From NCBI GenBank assembly GCA_947650365.1, contig OX393550.1, positions 98,011,424-98,075,423 on the forward strand: a DNA stretch of 64,000 nucleotides, written 5' to 3'. The stretch is from Chamaelirium japonicum (lineage: Eukaryota; Streptophyta; Magnoliopsida; Liliales; Melanthiaceae). Shown piece after piece: positions 32,857-42,130 of the stretch. The position numbers and the translations under genes were made by a program. A model generated the notes under the pieces. The model was not told the DNA's origin and did no database searches. It was given only the letters and a program-made list of their open reading frames with translations. Numbering within the stretch: the stretch's first letter is position 1; every line of letters starts with the position of its first letter.

Positions 32857-33222
32857 AACGAGCTTGGATACAACGGTGGAGATGTCTCGATGGAACTCAC
32901 TTCCCAGTCTCGGCAGCCACCTACGAATGACCACATGCACGAACCGGCCCCAACTATTCCAATGCCACACGGAGCAAACCCAGCTAACAATCCCGTCTTC
33001 TCGACTGCAATGCCAAGCCCTCTTATTGGAGCTCTACAGCAGCCTTTCGACGTCACACCTGGAGGGAACCACTGCAGCAGTGGTCCTCTGGGGTCTCAAA
33101 GCAGGACCGTTGGATCGAATCCTGGAGTTTTTATGCCCCAGTCTTACACTTGTCTGCCTCAGAGACAAGATTCTGTCATGGACATGTATCATGAAGATCC
33201 CCATCAACAATTCTACCAGTAG
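32857..33222 (+). CDS. Probable 3'-terminal exon of an unidentified host gene
   Basis: After a strong acceptor (CTTATTTTGCAG) the frame starts in phase 0 with NELGYNGGDVSMELTSQ and stays open for 121 codons to a TAG at 33220-33222, ending MDMYHEDPHQQFYQ. The composition (Pro, Gln, Ser, Asn, Met rich, no charged repeats) is like the disordered C-terminal tail of a plant nuclear or regulatory protein. A plausible 3' UTR with AATAAA follows. It does not match any TE protein I know. Upstream exons are not evident nearby; the intron upstream contains the 3.2-kb LTR element inserted 133 bp before the acceptor. I cannot name the family. Alternatives are an exon of a decayed gene or a gene fragment captured with flanking intron. 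Confidence 0.55.
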   Translation, partial: NELGYNGGDVSMELTSQSRQPPTNDHMHEPAPTIPMPHGANPANNPVFSTAMPSPLIGALQQPFDVTPGGNHCSSGPLGSQSRTVGSNPGVFMPQSYTCLPQRQDSVMDMYHEDPHQQFYQ

Positions 33223-33345
33223 AGAGTGCAGTGAAGTTATTCAAGATGGCTACTCCAGAAATAAAGTCACATGATTCATGTATGCATGTTGTTCATGAAG
33301 GTCATATTGCTATGGCAATGGATTGCTGGATACTTGTGACTTTGC

Positions 33346-33388
<43 letters not shown>

Positions 33389-33530
33389 TTTGATTCATGT
33401 GTAATGAATGCAAGCACCACACAAATGTTTCCTGCACTGGTTGAGCACTTTCAGATGCACCTGCTCTGTTCATGATTTCTCCCATTGTAGTTGAGAATAA
33501 AATTCACAGAAGGGTGGACTTTCCATTTCA
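33223..33530 (+). other. Likely 3' UTR with (CT)n tract and AATAAA
   Basis: Downstream of the exon's stop, unique sequence includes a (CT)17-like tract (33351-33384) and a polyadenylation signal AATAAA at 33496-33501. Confidence 0.45.
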
Positions 33531-33711
33531 GGGAACAAGCGAACATATAATCCCTATTATGGAGCGGACATAGAAATGGGCCCAATGCTTGGGAGTTGCA
33601 AGTCCCAGTAAAAATGAACAAAGCCGAGAGGAATTTTGAGCAAATCTCATGCCTAGTTTCATGAGGACTTCACCGCATTTACCATGACTTTGTTGCCTGT
33701 TTGTTTGTTTA

Positions 33712-33739
33712 TTGATGAGAGAGAGAGAGAGAGAGAGAG
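33712..33739. repeat. (GA)n microsatellite
   Basis: Uninterrupted GA dinucleotides. Confidence 0.95.
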
Positions 33740-34075
33740 GAGGTTATTAAAAGGGCAATTTTGACTTAACACCCAAAAACTAGTGAACGATTTTGTTCCA
33801 ACCTTTTTAAGGAGGTTGGAATAACACATTCCTCCTCATTGGCCCACTCCAAGGGCATGCATGCCATTTTGCTTTATTCATCGTGGGGAAATGACCAAAA
33901 GCCCTTGAAATTGGCTAATGAAGAGGAAGGTGTAGGAACAGAGTCATTCTCCCAACTTCACTCCAAGAGCTGAAGACCATCCTATGCCAAGCTCCTGCCG
34001 ACACTGGTGGGTTAATATTGTCAAAGTGGTCCTCTGTTATTTGCTTTGGCACATATGGAAAGCACGCAATACTGT

Positions 34076-34634
34076 TAGGGATGGCAACGGGTCGGGTTTG
34101 GGATGGGTCGGCCCTATCCCGAAACCGCTCTATTATATTTTATTATGTTCCAAACTCATGTCGGATTTTAAGGATAATTTCCAAACCCGCCCCAATTAGT
34201 ATTGAAAAATCAGTGCCCGTCCCTTCTCGCTCCGTTTATGCATTGCGGGTCCAATCGAATCGGATCAGATTGGATCGGTTTCATAAAAAACTGCATATTT
34301 AGCTTCTTTGGCCCACCTAATCGCAGCTCTACATAGAGAAAAAAGTACAGAACAAATGTTCTTCCTATATTACGATCACACAATTATAAGCACAAGTCAA
34401 CTTATTATATGATCTTGAGAACCAACATATCAAAGAATATTTAATATATATGAATATATGATAGGTTATATACCCGGGTCGGGTCGAGGCGGGTTGGAGT
34501 AAAACTCGAACCCGACCGGGTTTAAATTCAAATCCCAAACCCACCCCAAACCCATTTTTGAGCATCCCAAACCCGTCCCAATCGGGTCGCGTCGAGTCGG
34601 GTAACCCGGTAAACCCGGATAATTGCCATCCTTA
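34076..34634. mobile_element. hAT-type MITE, 559 bp (TAGGGATGGCAA family)
   Basis: The termini TAGGGATGGCAACGGG and inverted TAAGGATGGCAATTAT share TA-GGATGGCAA. The flanks AATACTGT (34068-34075) and AATACTGC (34635-34642) form a 7-of-8 target duplication. GGGTCGGGTTTGGG-type subterminal repeats occur at both ends. Non-coding. Confidence 0.82.
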
Positions 34635-35227
34635 AATACTGCTCTTTTTCCAGTGACAAATGACACTATGGAGGTAACCTTTTACATGCTGTGTCTGAAT
34701 TTTATTCTTTTTGTCATTTTAACAATCTCCCTACAGATGTCTCCACGCAACCAATGGTTTCTTCTCTGTTAACTATAGAGGTTCGATGGTTTCCTCCATA
34801 TTAGTATGAACTCAAGCTCAATTTTGATGGGTCCTTCAATGGTCCTTCATGACTTGTTGGAGCTGTTTTTGCTATTCAGTATCACACTGGATATATTTTG
34901 GCTATGAGGGCTTATTACTTACACTCTTCTTCTGTACAGGGAGCGGAATCACGTGGATTATGGAAAGATCTCAAAGTTACTGTGGCAAACTTCCCACACC
35001 GGTCATTAAGGATTGAAGGAGACTCTCTTAACGTCATCTCTCAGCTATCACATGAGGCTATTCATGACCCCATTCTTCTTGACTGCTCATCAGCCTCCGC
35101 ATGTTCGGAATTCGCACATCTTATGTGAAGGCAATTTGGTTGCAGATTGGTTGGCGGGCTATGCACAGACATCAAGCATCAGCAGTGTGTGGTGGATGAC
35201 CTTCCCTTCGACAGTTCTTACTAGGGC

Positions 35228-36235
35228 CAGTGGCGGACCCATGATTTTTTCTCAGGGGGGGCATAATTATTAAAAAGTAACTATAATCATTGCCTCACAG
35301 TCGAAGGCTTCGGCAAACAGTGTGACAACTTCCCTACTATTCCTTCAATCGCGCAACAAAAGACATATTAGGATTTTATCTCGAGTGGAGGAGAATTTTG
35401 ATCCTTGGAGTCCTTCGAAAATTTGGAGCTGTAACTAACTGACTCGATCAGGATGCATGGGTTGTAAATAATAGACTAGATCCTCTCTTTTTTTTTTCGG
35501 GTGGAGGGGGTATTTCATATGTACCCCCAAAAACCTGTAAATAGGCCCCGATTTTTACTCGATTCTCATTCACTAAGGGCCATGTGATGAACTTTGCAGG
35601 GATGCCACATGTGCGGGTAGTGGCAGACAGTGGTGGATGTCGGCCGGACAGTAGTGGGCATTAGTGGCCAGCAACGGGTGGTGGCCGGCGGCCGGCGAGG
35701 CCGGTCGTGGGTCGCACATGCGGGTGGTGTGTGGTGGCGACGGATGGCCCATGTGGCGTTGGGGTGGTGGTCGGCGGTATGGTGGTGGACATTGATTGGC
35801 GGGGGTTGGTGGTCGGTGAGGCAGTGGCGACTGGTGGGGGCCACCTCCATGTGAAGTTGGCAACCAAAAGTTGACAAACCGGCTAGAATTGTTTTTTTTT
35901 TTTTTATAAATTACACTTGGCTCCCCTCCCCTGCTGAAGTTTAGCTCAAAAACATTTTAACCCCCCTATAGTCAAAAAATAACATTTTGAAACCCCCCCC
36001 CATTCAATTCAGTTTCGATCAAATAAAAATTACCAAGTGAGGAAATCAAGTAGTTGACAAAAGGGGGTATTGTGCTAACATTTCAGGCTTTAGGGAGTGA
36101 TTTGGAACAAAATTAATTATAGGGGTTATAGGTTTTTAAGCTAAATTTCAAGGGGGTAAGAGTAACTTACCTTTACTTTTACCAAAGTGAGGGGGGGCTT
36201 GAGCCCCCCCTAGGCCCCATGTAGGTCCGCCCCTG
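35228..36235. mobile_element. hAT-type non-autonomous element, 1008 bp
   Basis: The termini CAGTGGCGGACC and inverted CAGGGGCGGACC differ by one base. A perfect 8-bp target duplication, ACTAGGGC, lies at 35220-35227 and 36236-36243. The interior carries G/C homopolymer-rich DNA and a GTGGTGG-rich block (35600-35860) with false ORFs. No transposase. Confidence 0.88.
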
Positions 36236-36345
36236 ACTAGGGCCCGTTCAGATTGTAGTCCTTGCTAATAACCCTTGACCTACTCTTGTTTGTTAATGTA
36301 ACCTTTCGCCTATATTAGTGTAATGTGCTTACCAAAAAAAAAAAC

Positions 36346-37129
36346 CTATTGGGAGTTTGGATATCCTCCTAAATTAATCGTAATTACGCCCCCCCCCCCC
36401 TCAAAAAAAAAAAAAAAAAAAAAAGGCATTTAAGCCTACGCCTAGAAAATTTGACTTACACCCCCATTACTATATATGATATAGTAAATTTTGTGTGTGC
36501 GTGTTTGTGGGGGGGACTAAGTCAAAATTACTCTTATTAAAACATGAAAAATTTTATATGCACCCCACAGCTCTATGACTAGCCACCGTTTTCCATCAAA
36601 CTTGAATACACCCCATTTTTTTGGATCATACCTCCCTCTCATCACTAAAATATCCGTGCTCCCTTAAATACACACCAATTAATACTCCCGCCCTTCTTGA
36701 ATAGACCCTAATTAAACCTTCCACCCCTCTTGAATAACCCTCTCTTTCTCACTGACGACGCTGCCAGCCGGAGGTGGGCGGTGCTGAAAAGACCTCCCCG
36801 ATGCCTATGAGGCCCCCAACTTCTCTTTCAAACTTATGTACTAAGGTTTGATGATGTGGTGGGGTATAAGAAAAGTTATAGTTGCCATTTTAACAGATTT
36901 GAACAAGTGATTGAGAAACCAAGAAAAAAACATGGTCGTTTAAAAGATATGTGGGTTATGTATAGATTTTCCTGACACAAAGTCGAATAAGAGAGGCACA
37001 TAAGTTGCCGACTCGGCTCTGCTAAAGGTTAGAAAACAAAACAAAGGACTTGCTAGAGCCTGAGCGTAGAATCACCTTCGGAAGTTTCGAAGGAGAGACC
37101 GGAGACCACCGGACAATTCATCTCCATGA
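36346..37129. other. No gene seen
   Basis: Contains poly-C and poly-A runs (36389-36424) and otherwise unassigned AT-rich DNA. Confidence 0.5.
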
Positions 37130-38345
37130 ACTTATACCGGACAATTCATCTGCCAACCCCTTGCCGAAGGCCGACCGTTGCACCTACCGACCCCTTGCCA
37201 AGGGTCAGCCAAGGGCATGTCTGATGACTCGCTATCCAGGGCCGACTGGAAGGAAAGTAGCTCGAAGCTACTGCTGTTTGGGTTGATGTTGAGGTGGTTC
37301 GATGACTATTCGAAAGAATATGCCGACCCTCTGCCAGGGGCCGACAAATTTAAAAGTTTGCCTGCCAACCTGCTATCCGGGACCGACCATCGCGCCCGCT
37401 GACCCCCTGCCAAGGGCTGACCAGAGGCGTGTCTGCTGACCCGCTATCCGGGGCTGACCGTCGTGCCTGCCGACCCCTGCAAGGGTCAGACAGGGGTGTG
37501 TCTACCGATCCGCTGTCCAGGGCCGACTGTCACTCTAGTTGACCCCCTGCCAAGGGCCTGCCAGGGGTGTGTCTACCGACCCGTTGTTCGGGGCCGCTTG
37601 TCGCACCCGCCAACCCCCTGCCAAGGGCCAGCCAGGAGCGTGACTACCGACCCACTATCCAGGGCCGCTCGTCGCACCAGCTGACCCCCTGCCAAGGGTC
37701 GGCCAGGTGCGTGTCTGCCGACCAGCTGTTTGGGGCCGACCGTTGCGCCCGCGACCCCCTACCAAGGGCAAGCTAGGGGCGTGTCTGCCGACCCACTGTC
37801 CGGGGCCAGCCGTCGCACCCGCCGACCCCCTGTCAAGGGCCGACTAGGGGCGTGTTTGCCGACCCGCTGTCTAGGGCCGACCATCGCGTCCACTGACCCC
37901 CTGCCAAGGGCTGGCTAGAGGCGTGTCGGTCGACCCTCTGTCCGGGGTTGGCTGTCGCACTCGTCGACCCCCTGTTAAGGACTGGCCAAGGGCATGTCTG
38001 TCGACCGCTGTTCAGGGTCGACTGTCACGCCTGCCGACCCCCTGCCAAGGGTCGGCCAGAGGCATGTCTGCCGACCTGCTGTTTAGGGCCGACTGTCTTC
38101 CCCGCCGATCCCTTGCCAAGGACTGGCCAGGGGCATGTCTACCGCTCCGCTGTCTGGGGCCAACCGTCGCGCCTGCCGACCCCCTGCTAAGGGCTGGCTA
38201 GGGGCATGCCCACCGACCCGCTGACTAGAGCCAATCGTCATGCCCGCCGACCCCCTGCTAAGGGTCGGCCAAGGCATGCCCGCCGACCAACTGTCCGGGG
38301 CCGACCGTCGTGCCCGCCGACCCCTTGCCAAGAGCCAGCCAAAGG
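37130..38345. repeat. ~70.5-bp GC-rich minisatellite, about 17 copies
   Basis: GACCCCCTGCCAAGGGC recurs with spacing 70-71 bp (e.g. 37401, 37683, 37895), alternating with GCGTGTCTGCCGACCCGCTG and GGGGCCGACCGTCGCGCC. Because the unit is not a multiple of three and lacks stops, ORFs appear in several frames. They are products of the repeat, not genes. Confidence 0.93.
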
Positions 38346-38449
38346 TGTGTCCGATCGGTCACTCAGCTAGCCCGATCAGTCGCTATCGATCGACTGCGTC
38401 ATGGACAATCGGTCGCCAGGCACATCCGGCGACCAAATCTAGTTGGTCG

Positions 38450-38600
38450 GCGACCGACCCCTTCCTTGCCTGGTTGGTCGGCCCGGCACCCGATCGATCG
38501 GGTTGGGTCGGCACCCGATCGGTCGGGTCAGTGCCCAATCAGTTGGGCCAGGTTGGCACCCGGTCGATCGGGCCTGCGCTCGGTCGGTAGGGTCGGGTCG
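38450..38600. repeat. ~29-bp tandem repeat built on GATCGGTCGGGT
   Basis: Units such as GGCACCCGATCGATCGGGTT recur four to five times with drift, directly next to the 70-bp array. Confidence 0.75.
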
Positions 38601-38714
38601 GGGGAGCCCGATCATTGGCTCGACCGACCAATCTGCCATGAGGGGGTGGGGGGTAGGTCACGGGGGTGTTGCCGGCGACTCCGACCGACTAGGCCCTGTT
38701 GGTTGGCCTTAAAA

Positions 38715-38985
38715 ACTCTAAACCCTAACCTTAAACCTAAAACCCCTAACCCTAAACCCTAACCCTAGAACGCTAAACCCAAAACCTAAAACCCTAACAC
38801 CCTAACCCTAGAACCCTAACCCTAAAATCCTAACACCCTAACCCTAAAACCCTAACCCTACTAAAATCCTAACCCTAACCCAAGAACCCTAAACCAAAAC
38901 TTAAAACCCTAATACCCTAACCCTAAACCTAAAATCCTAACACCCTAACCCTAGAACCTAAACCCTATCTTGACTCTAACCGTAA
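38715..38985. repeat. Degenerate interstitial telomere-like array (CCCTAA/CCCTAAA)
   Basis: More than 25 CCCTAA words, many in the forms AACCCTAACCCTA and AAACCCTAAC, mixed with variants such as CCCTAGAA and CCTAACAC. Both the 7-bp plant-type and 6-bp spacing occur. Single orientation (C-rich strand is plus). Confidence 0.9.
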
Positions 38986-39099
38986 GTCTAAAAATGTGGC
39001 TTACGGTTTGCGCGAGCTTTAGAGGAGGCTGGGGAATCTTCCGCTTCTTCATCTAAATTGATAGTGGGAGAGTCCGTCGAGTCTAAAAATAGGGCTTGA

Positions 39100-39940
39100 G
39101 GGGCCTTGGGCTTGTCGAGTGCCGACGCGATGGTCTCCTCTCAGAATTTGTCTTCGAGTGCCAAGGACAGGGCCTTGGGCTTGTCGAGTGTCAAGGCGAA
39201 GGTCGCCTCAGACTTTGTCTTCAAGTGCCAAGGGCAGGTCCATGAGCTTGTCGAGTGCCGAGGCGAAGGTCGCCTTGGACTTTATCTTCAAGTGCCAAGG
39301 GTAGGGCCTTGGGCTTCTTAAGTGCCGAGGCGATAGTTGCCTCGAGCTTTGTCTTCGAGTGCCAAGGGTAGGTCCTTGGGCTTGTTATGTGTCGAGATGA
39401 AGGTCGCCTCGGACTTTGTTTTCGAGTGCCAAAGGCAGGGCCTTGGGCTTGTTGAGTGTTGAGGTAGTGGTCGCCTCAGACTTTGTTTTCGAGTACCAAG
39501 GACAGGACCTTGGGCATGTTAAGTGCTGAGGTGAAGGTCGTCTTAGACTTTGTCTTCGAGTGACAAGGGGAAGGCCTTGGGTTTGTTGAGTGTCGAGGCG
39601 ATAGTTACCTTTGACTTTGTCTACGAGTTCCAAGGGTAGGGTGTTGGGCTTGTCGAGTGCCGAGGCAAAGGTTGCCTTGGACTTTGTCTTCGAGTGCCAA
39701 GGGCAGGGCCTTGGGCTATTCGAATACCGAGGCGGCGAGGGTACCTCAGACTTTGTATTCGAGTGCCAAGGTTGTCTCCTTGGACTTGGTTGCATGCCGA
39801 GGCAGCGAGGGCGCCTCGGACTTTGTATTCGAGTGCCAAGGCTATCTTCTTGGACTTTGTTGCATGCCGAAGCAGCGAGTGTACCTCGGATTTTGTCTTT
39901 GAGTGCCAAGGCTGTCTTCTTGGACTTTATGCCGGGCAAT
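39100..39940. repeat. 67-bp tandem array (~10 copies) passing into ~69-bp variants
   Basis: CTTGTCGAGTG-type landmarks occur at 39180, 39247, 39314, 39381, 39448, 39515, 39582, 39649 and 39716, an exact 67-bp spacing. From ~39720 the unit changes to ~69 bp containing GCATGCCGAGGCAGCGAG. The non-triplet period rules out a conserved coding repeat. Confidence 0.93.
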
Positions 39941-40334
39941 CTGCCATGCCCGAAGATGCTCGAGGGATGCCTGAGGATCTACTGGAATGGACAAGGATCT
40001 ACTGGAATGGACAAGGTAGATAGCCATTTAGATCAAACGGTGGAGGATAGTGGTGGCGAGTGACGAAGCAAGACACGGAGCACAAAAGGAGATCGATAGT
40101 GGTGGAGCACGAAGAACAACAAAGATACATGGGGGGAGAAAATTTTCTATGAAGGAAAATAGAAATAAATTTTTACCCACCTATATACGAAAAAGTTGGT
40201 GAGAGACAAAACATCGTATTAAATGGGGCGTGACGCTTGAAGAATTTGAACAATCGACCAATAAGCAAATGCCATATATGTTAAAGTTTCCTAGCAAGAA
40301 AGCCAATAAACCAATATAAAAGATAAGGGTAAAA

Positions 40335-40565
40335 CAAGTAGGCGGGACATACTGCACTTAACATAGAACCCGCTAACTAGGCGGGACATCCTGCTCTTAG
40401 CATAACCTGCCAAATAGGTGAGATAATCTGCTCCTAAACATAGAACCCGCCATGCAGGTGGGACATTCCACTTTTACCCTCGAACCCGCAAAGAAGGTGG
40501 GATATCCTGTAGTTCGCCAGGAACCCACCACATGGGTAGGACATTTCGCCGCCTACCTGGACCCG
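40335..40565. repeat. 39-bp tandem repeat, six copies
   Basis: AGGCGGGACAT-type cores lie at 40340, 40379, 40416, 40457, 40496 and 40535, alternating with GAACCCGC. Increasing divergence to the right. Confidence 0.88.
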
Positions 40566-41308
40566 GCAATAGGAACTCACCAAGCACACTACCCCTTAGT
40601 ATTTTGTGGCTATTTTTTAAATCAGGACGCCTCGTTCAGAGTATCAGTTGTGGTCCGTCGAACACATATTCGTTTCGACACACTCTAAGGGGATAATCGT
40701 GGTTACCTAATTAAAATATTCACTCCCTCACTCGACAAACTACAAATAAGAGGTTTATAGAGAGCCTACTTCTAAAAACCAAACCAAGATAGGTAGAGGC
40801 TAGAATCTCTTCCTTCCCCTCAAAAGAATGAACAACCAAACTAAAATAACATGGCCAACCATCCTGTTTGAGAGAGTGACATGTACCGATCTAAAATAGA
40901 AAGCCTTTAACAAACCAGCCTCTAGGGCAGGTAGGGTGAACCCCTCTCTCTCTCTATCCTTAAAACAGAACTCATTCGTCCCTTCAAAAAAGGGGGTACG
41001 TTGAAGCTCTTCACCCAAATACAGAAGTCATCTTGAAGGCACTAAACAACTAGCTCATCCAAATCGACATACCAATGTCACCTATCCATATATAAAAATG
41101 AAAGACTATCATACGTCCACCTCTCACAAGTAGATTAACCCCACAAAAACGAGCGGATCAAGTCACATCGACCCATGCATGTGCAAGAGACAGCTGCCTC
41201 GATGCAATTGGCAAAATGCGCACCGTCCCAGGTGGGGGGTAACAGGTGTCACAACCGGATTGGAAGACCTTCACCACCTAATATGGGAGAGCAGACATCT
41301 CAACAAAA
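40566..41308. other. No gene seen
   Basis: Unassigned DNA leading to the copia insertion site. The last part before the element is AGATA (41309-41313), its target site. Confidence 0.5.
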
Positions 41309-41313
41309 AGATA

Positions 41314-41469
41314 TGTTAGTATTATAGTCCCACCTCGGTTGTGGTAACACAATGATGTCCGTTCTCCCTCTATATATAGAGAGCTGGTCTTATGTAATGT
41401 GTGGATAGAAAAGATAATACAAGGAGCTTTTCTCCCCAAACTATTCTCTCTGTTTCTGTCGTCGTAACA
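41314..41469 (+). mobile_element. 5' LTR (156 bp) of a young Ty1/copia element
   Basis: TGTTAGTATT...CGTCGTAACA, with a TATA box TATATATA at 41371-41378. It differs from the 3' LTR at one position (T versus C in TCTGTTTCTGYCGTCG). Preceded by AGATA, which is repeated after the 3' LTR. Confidence 0.95.
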
Positions 41470-41481
41470 TGGTATCAGAGC
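41470..41481 (+). other. Initiator-Met tRNA primer-binding site of the copia element
   Basis: TGGTATCAGAGC, the canonical plant copia primer site, directly abutting the LTR. Confidence 0.93.
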
Positions 41482-41559
41482 CGGGCTTTGTTCCCGGACT
41501 CACTCTCTCTCTCCCCTGTGCCGAAGCAGAGAACCCACGGTAGAGCCGGTCGGAATCGG

Positions 41560-42130
41560 CCCGGCCATCCAAGGAGTGGGATCGCAGCCATCCGTCCCAC
41601 CCCTCGTCGCCGTAGTAGACGTGATCCCCTCGCAGCTGCCGGTGGTCTCTGGCCCCCGCTCCCGTCTCCGGCCCGGCCCCTGCCCCGGCCCCGGCCACCG
41701 CTCCCGTCTCCGGTTCGGCCCCGTCACCCGGCCCCGGCCCCGGCCCCGGCCACCGCTCCCGTCTCCAGTTCGGCCCCGGCCCCGTCTGCTCCGCTTATCT
41801 CGCACCGGAGTCCCGCACGGGAAGATATCCCGAGTATCCCGCACGGGAAGATTATCCCGTTCGGTTCTATCCCACACCACAGCGATCCGTTCGACCGAGT
41901 ATCCCGCACCGCAGTTATCCCGCACCGCTGTTATCCCGCACCGCAGTTATCCCGCACCGCAGTTATCCCGTACCGGAGTTATCCCGTACCGGTATCTATC
42001 CCGCACCGGTGCCTATCCCGTATCGAATCCGAATATATCCTGTACGGAAAGATATCCCGTATCGGTGTCTTATCACGCACCGACGACGATCCCGCACCGC
42101 TCTACCTACCTGCGCTGCGCCTTGTAACTA
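41560..42130 (+). pseudogene. Degenerate gag region of the copia element, Pro/Arg repeats in place of capsid
   Basis: Where the gag capsid domain should be, the DNA is a GC-rich tangle of CGGCCCCGGCC blocks (41650-41790) and a ~15-bp repeat of ATCCCGCACCGCAGTT (41880-42010). ORFs in two frames are Pro/Arg/Ser repeats without the UBN2-type capsid motif. Only from 42131 does normal gag (zinc knuckle) text begin. With almost identical LTRs, this element was probably moved by proteins supplied by relatives. Whether this is a family-wide feature or a change in this copy cannot be told from here. Confidence 0.6.

Larger units (their letters stand above)
33870..36345 (+). pseudogene. LINE 3' end (linker and RNase H-like domain) with poly(A), split by two hAT elements
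   Basis: Plus-strand remnants: CYLLWHIWKARNT (linker text of plant LINEs, ~34030), then KLNFDGSFNG-like text near 34815, LHSSSVQGAESRGLWKDLKV and SLRIEGDSLNVISQLSHEAI (34920-35060), and CEGNLVADWLAGYA, which together are the RVT_3/RNase H domain of L1-type plant LINEs. The tail continues after the second hAT and ends in A11 at 36334-36345. The segments before, between and after the hAT insertions join at their target duplications. RT and endonuclease are missing, as in a 5'-truncated LINE. The left limit is approximate. Confidence 0.72.

Noticed and set aside
35566-35877. 103-aa His/Pro-rich ORF on the minus strand
   Set aside because: Inside the 1008-bp hAT element, from a GTGG-rich block with open frames on both strands.
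37463-38762. ORFs up to 150 aa in the 70-bp minisatellite
   Set aside because: The period is not a multiple of three and frames are open on both strands; translated text just cycles through the repeat.
39385-39939. 184-aa ORF on the minus strand with repeated 'PWHSKTKS' text
   Set aside because: Product of the 67-bp array, with shadows in other frames.
40335-40565. Regular 39-bp repeats considered as a CRISPR-like array
   Set aside because: Units are contiguous and drifting, without unique spacers, in a plant nuclear context: a minisatellite.
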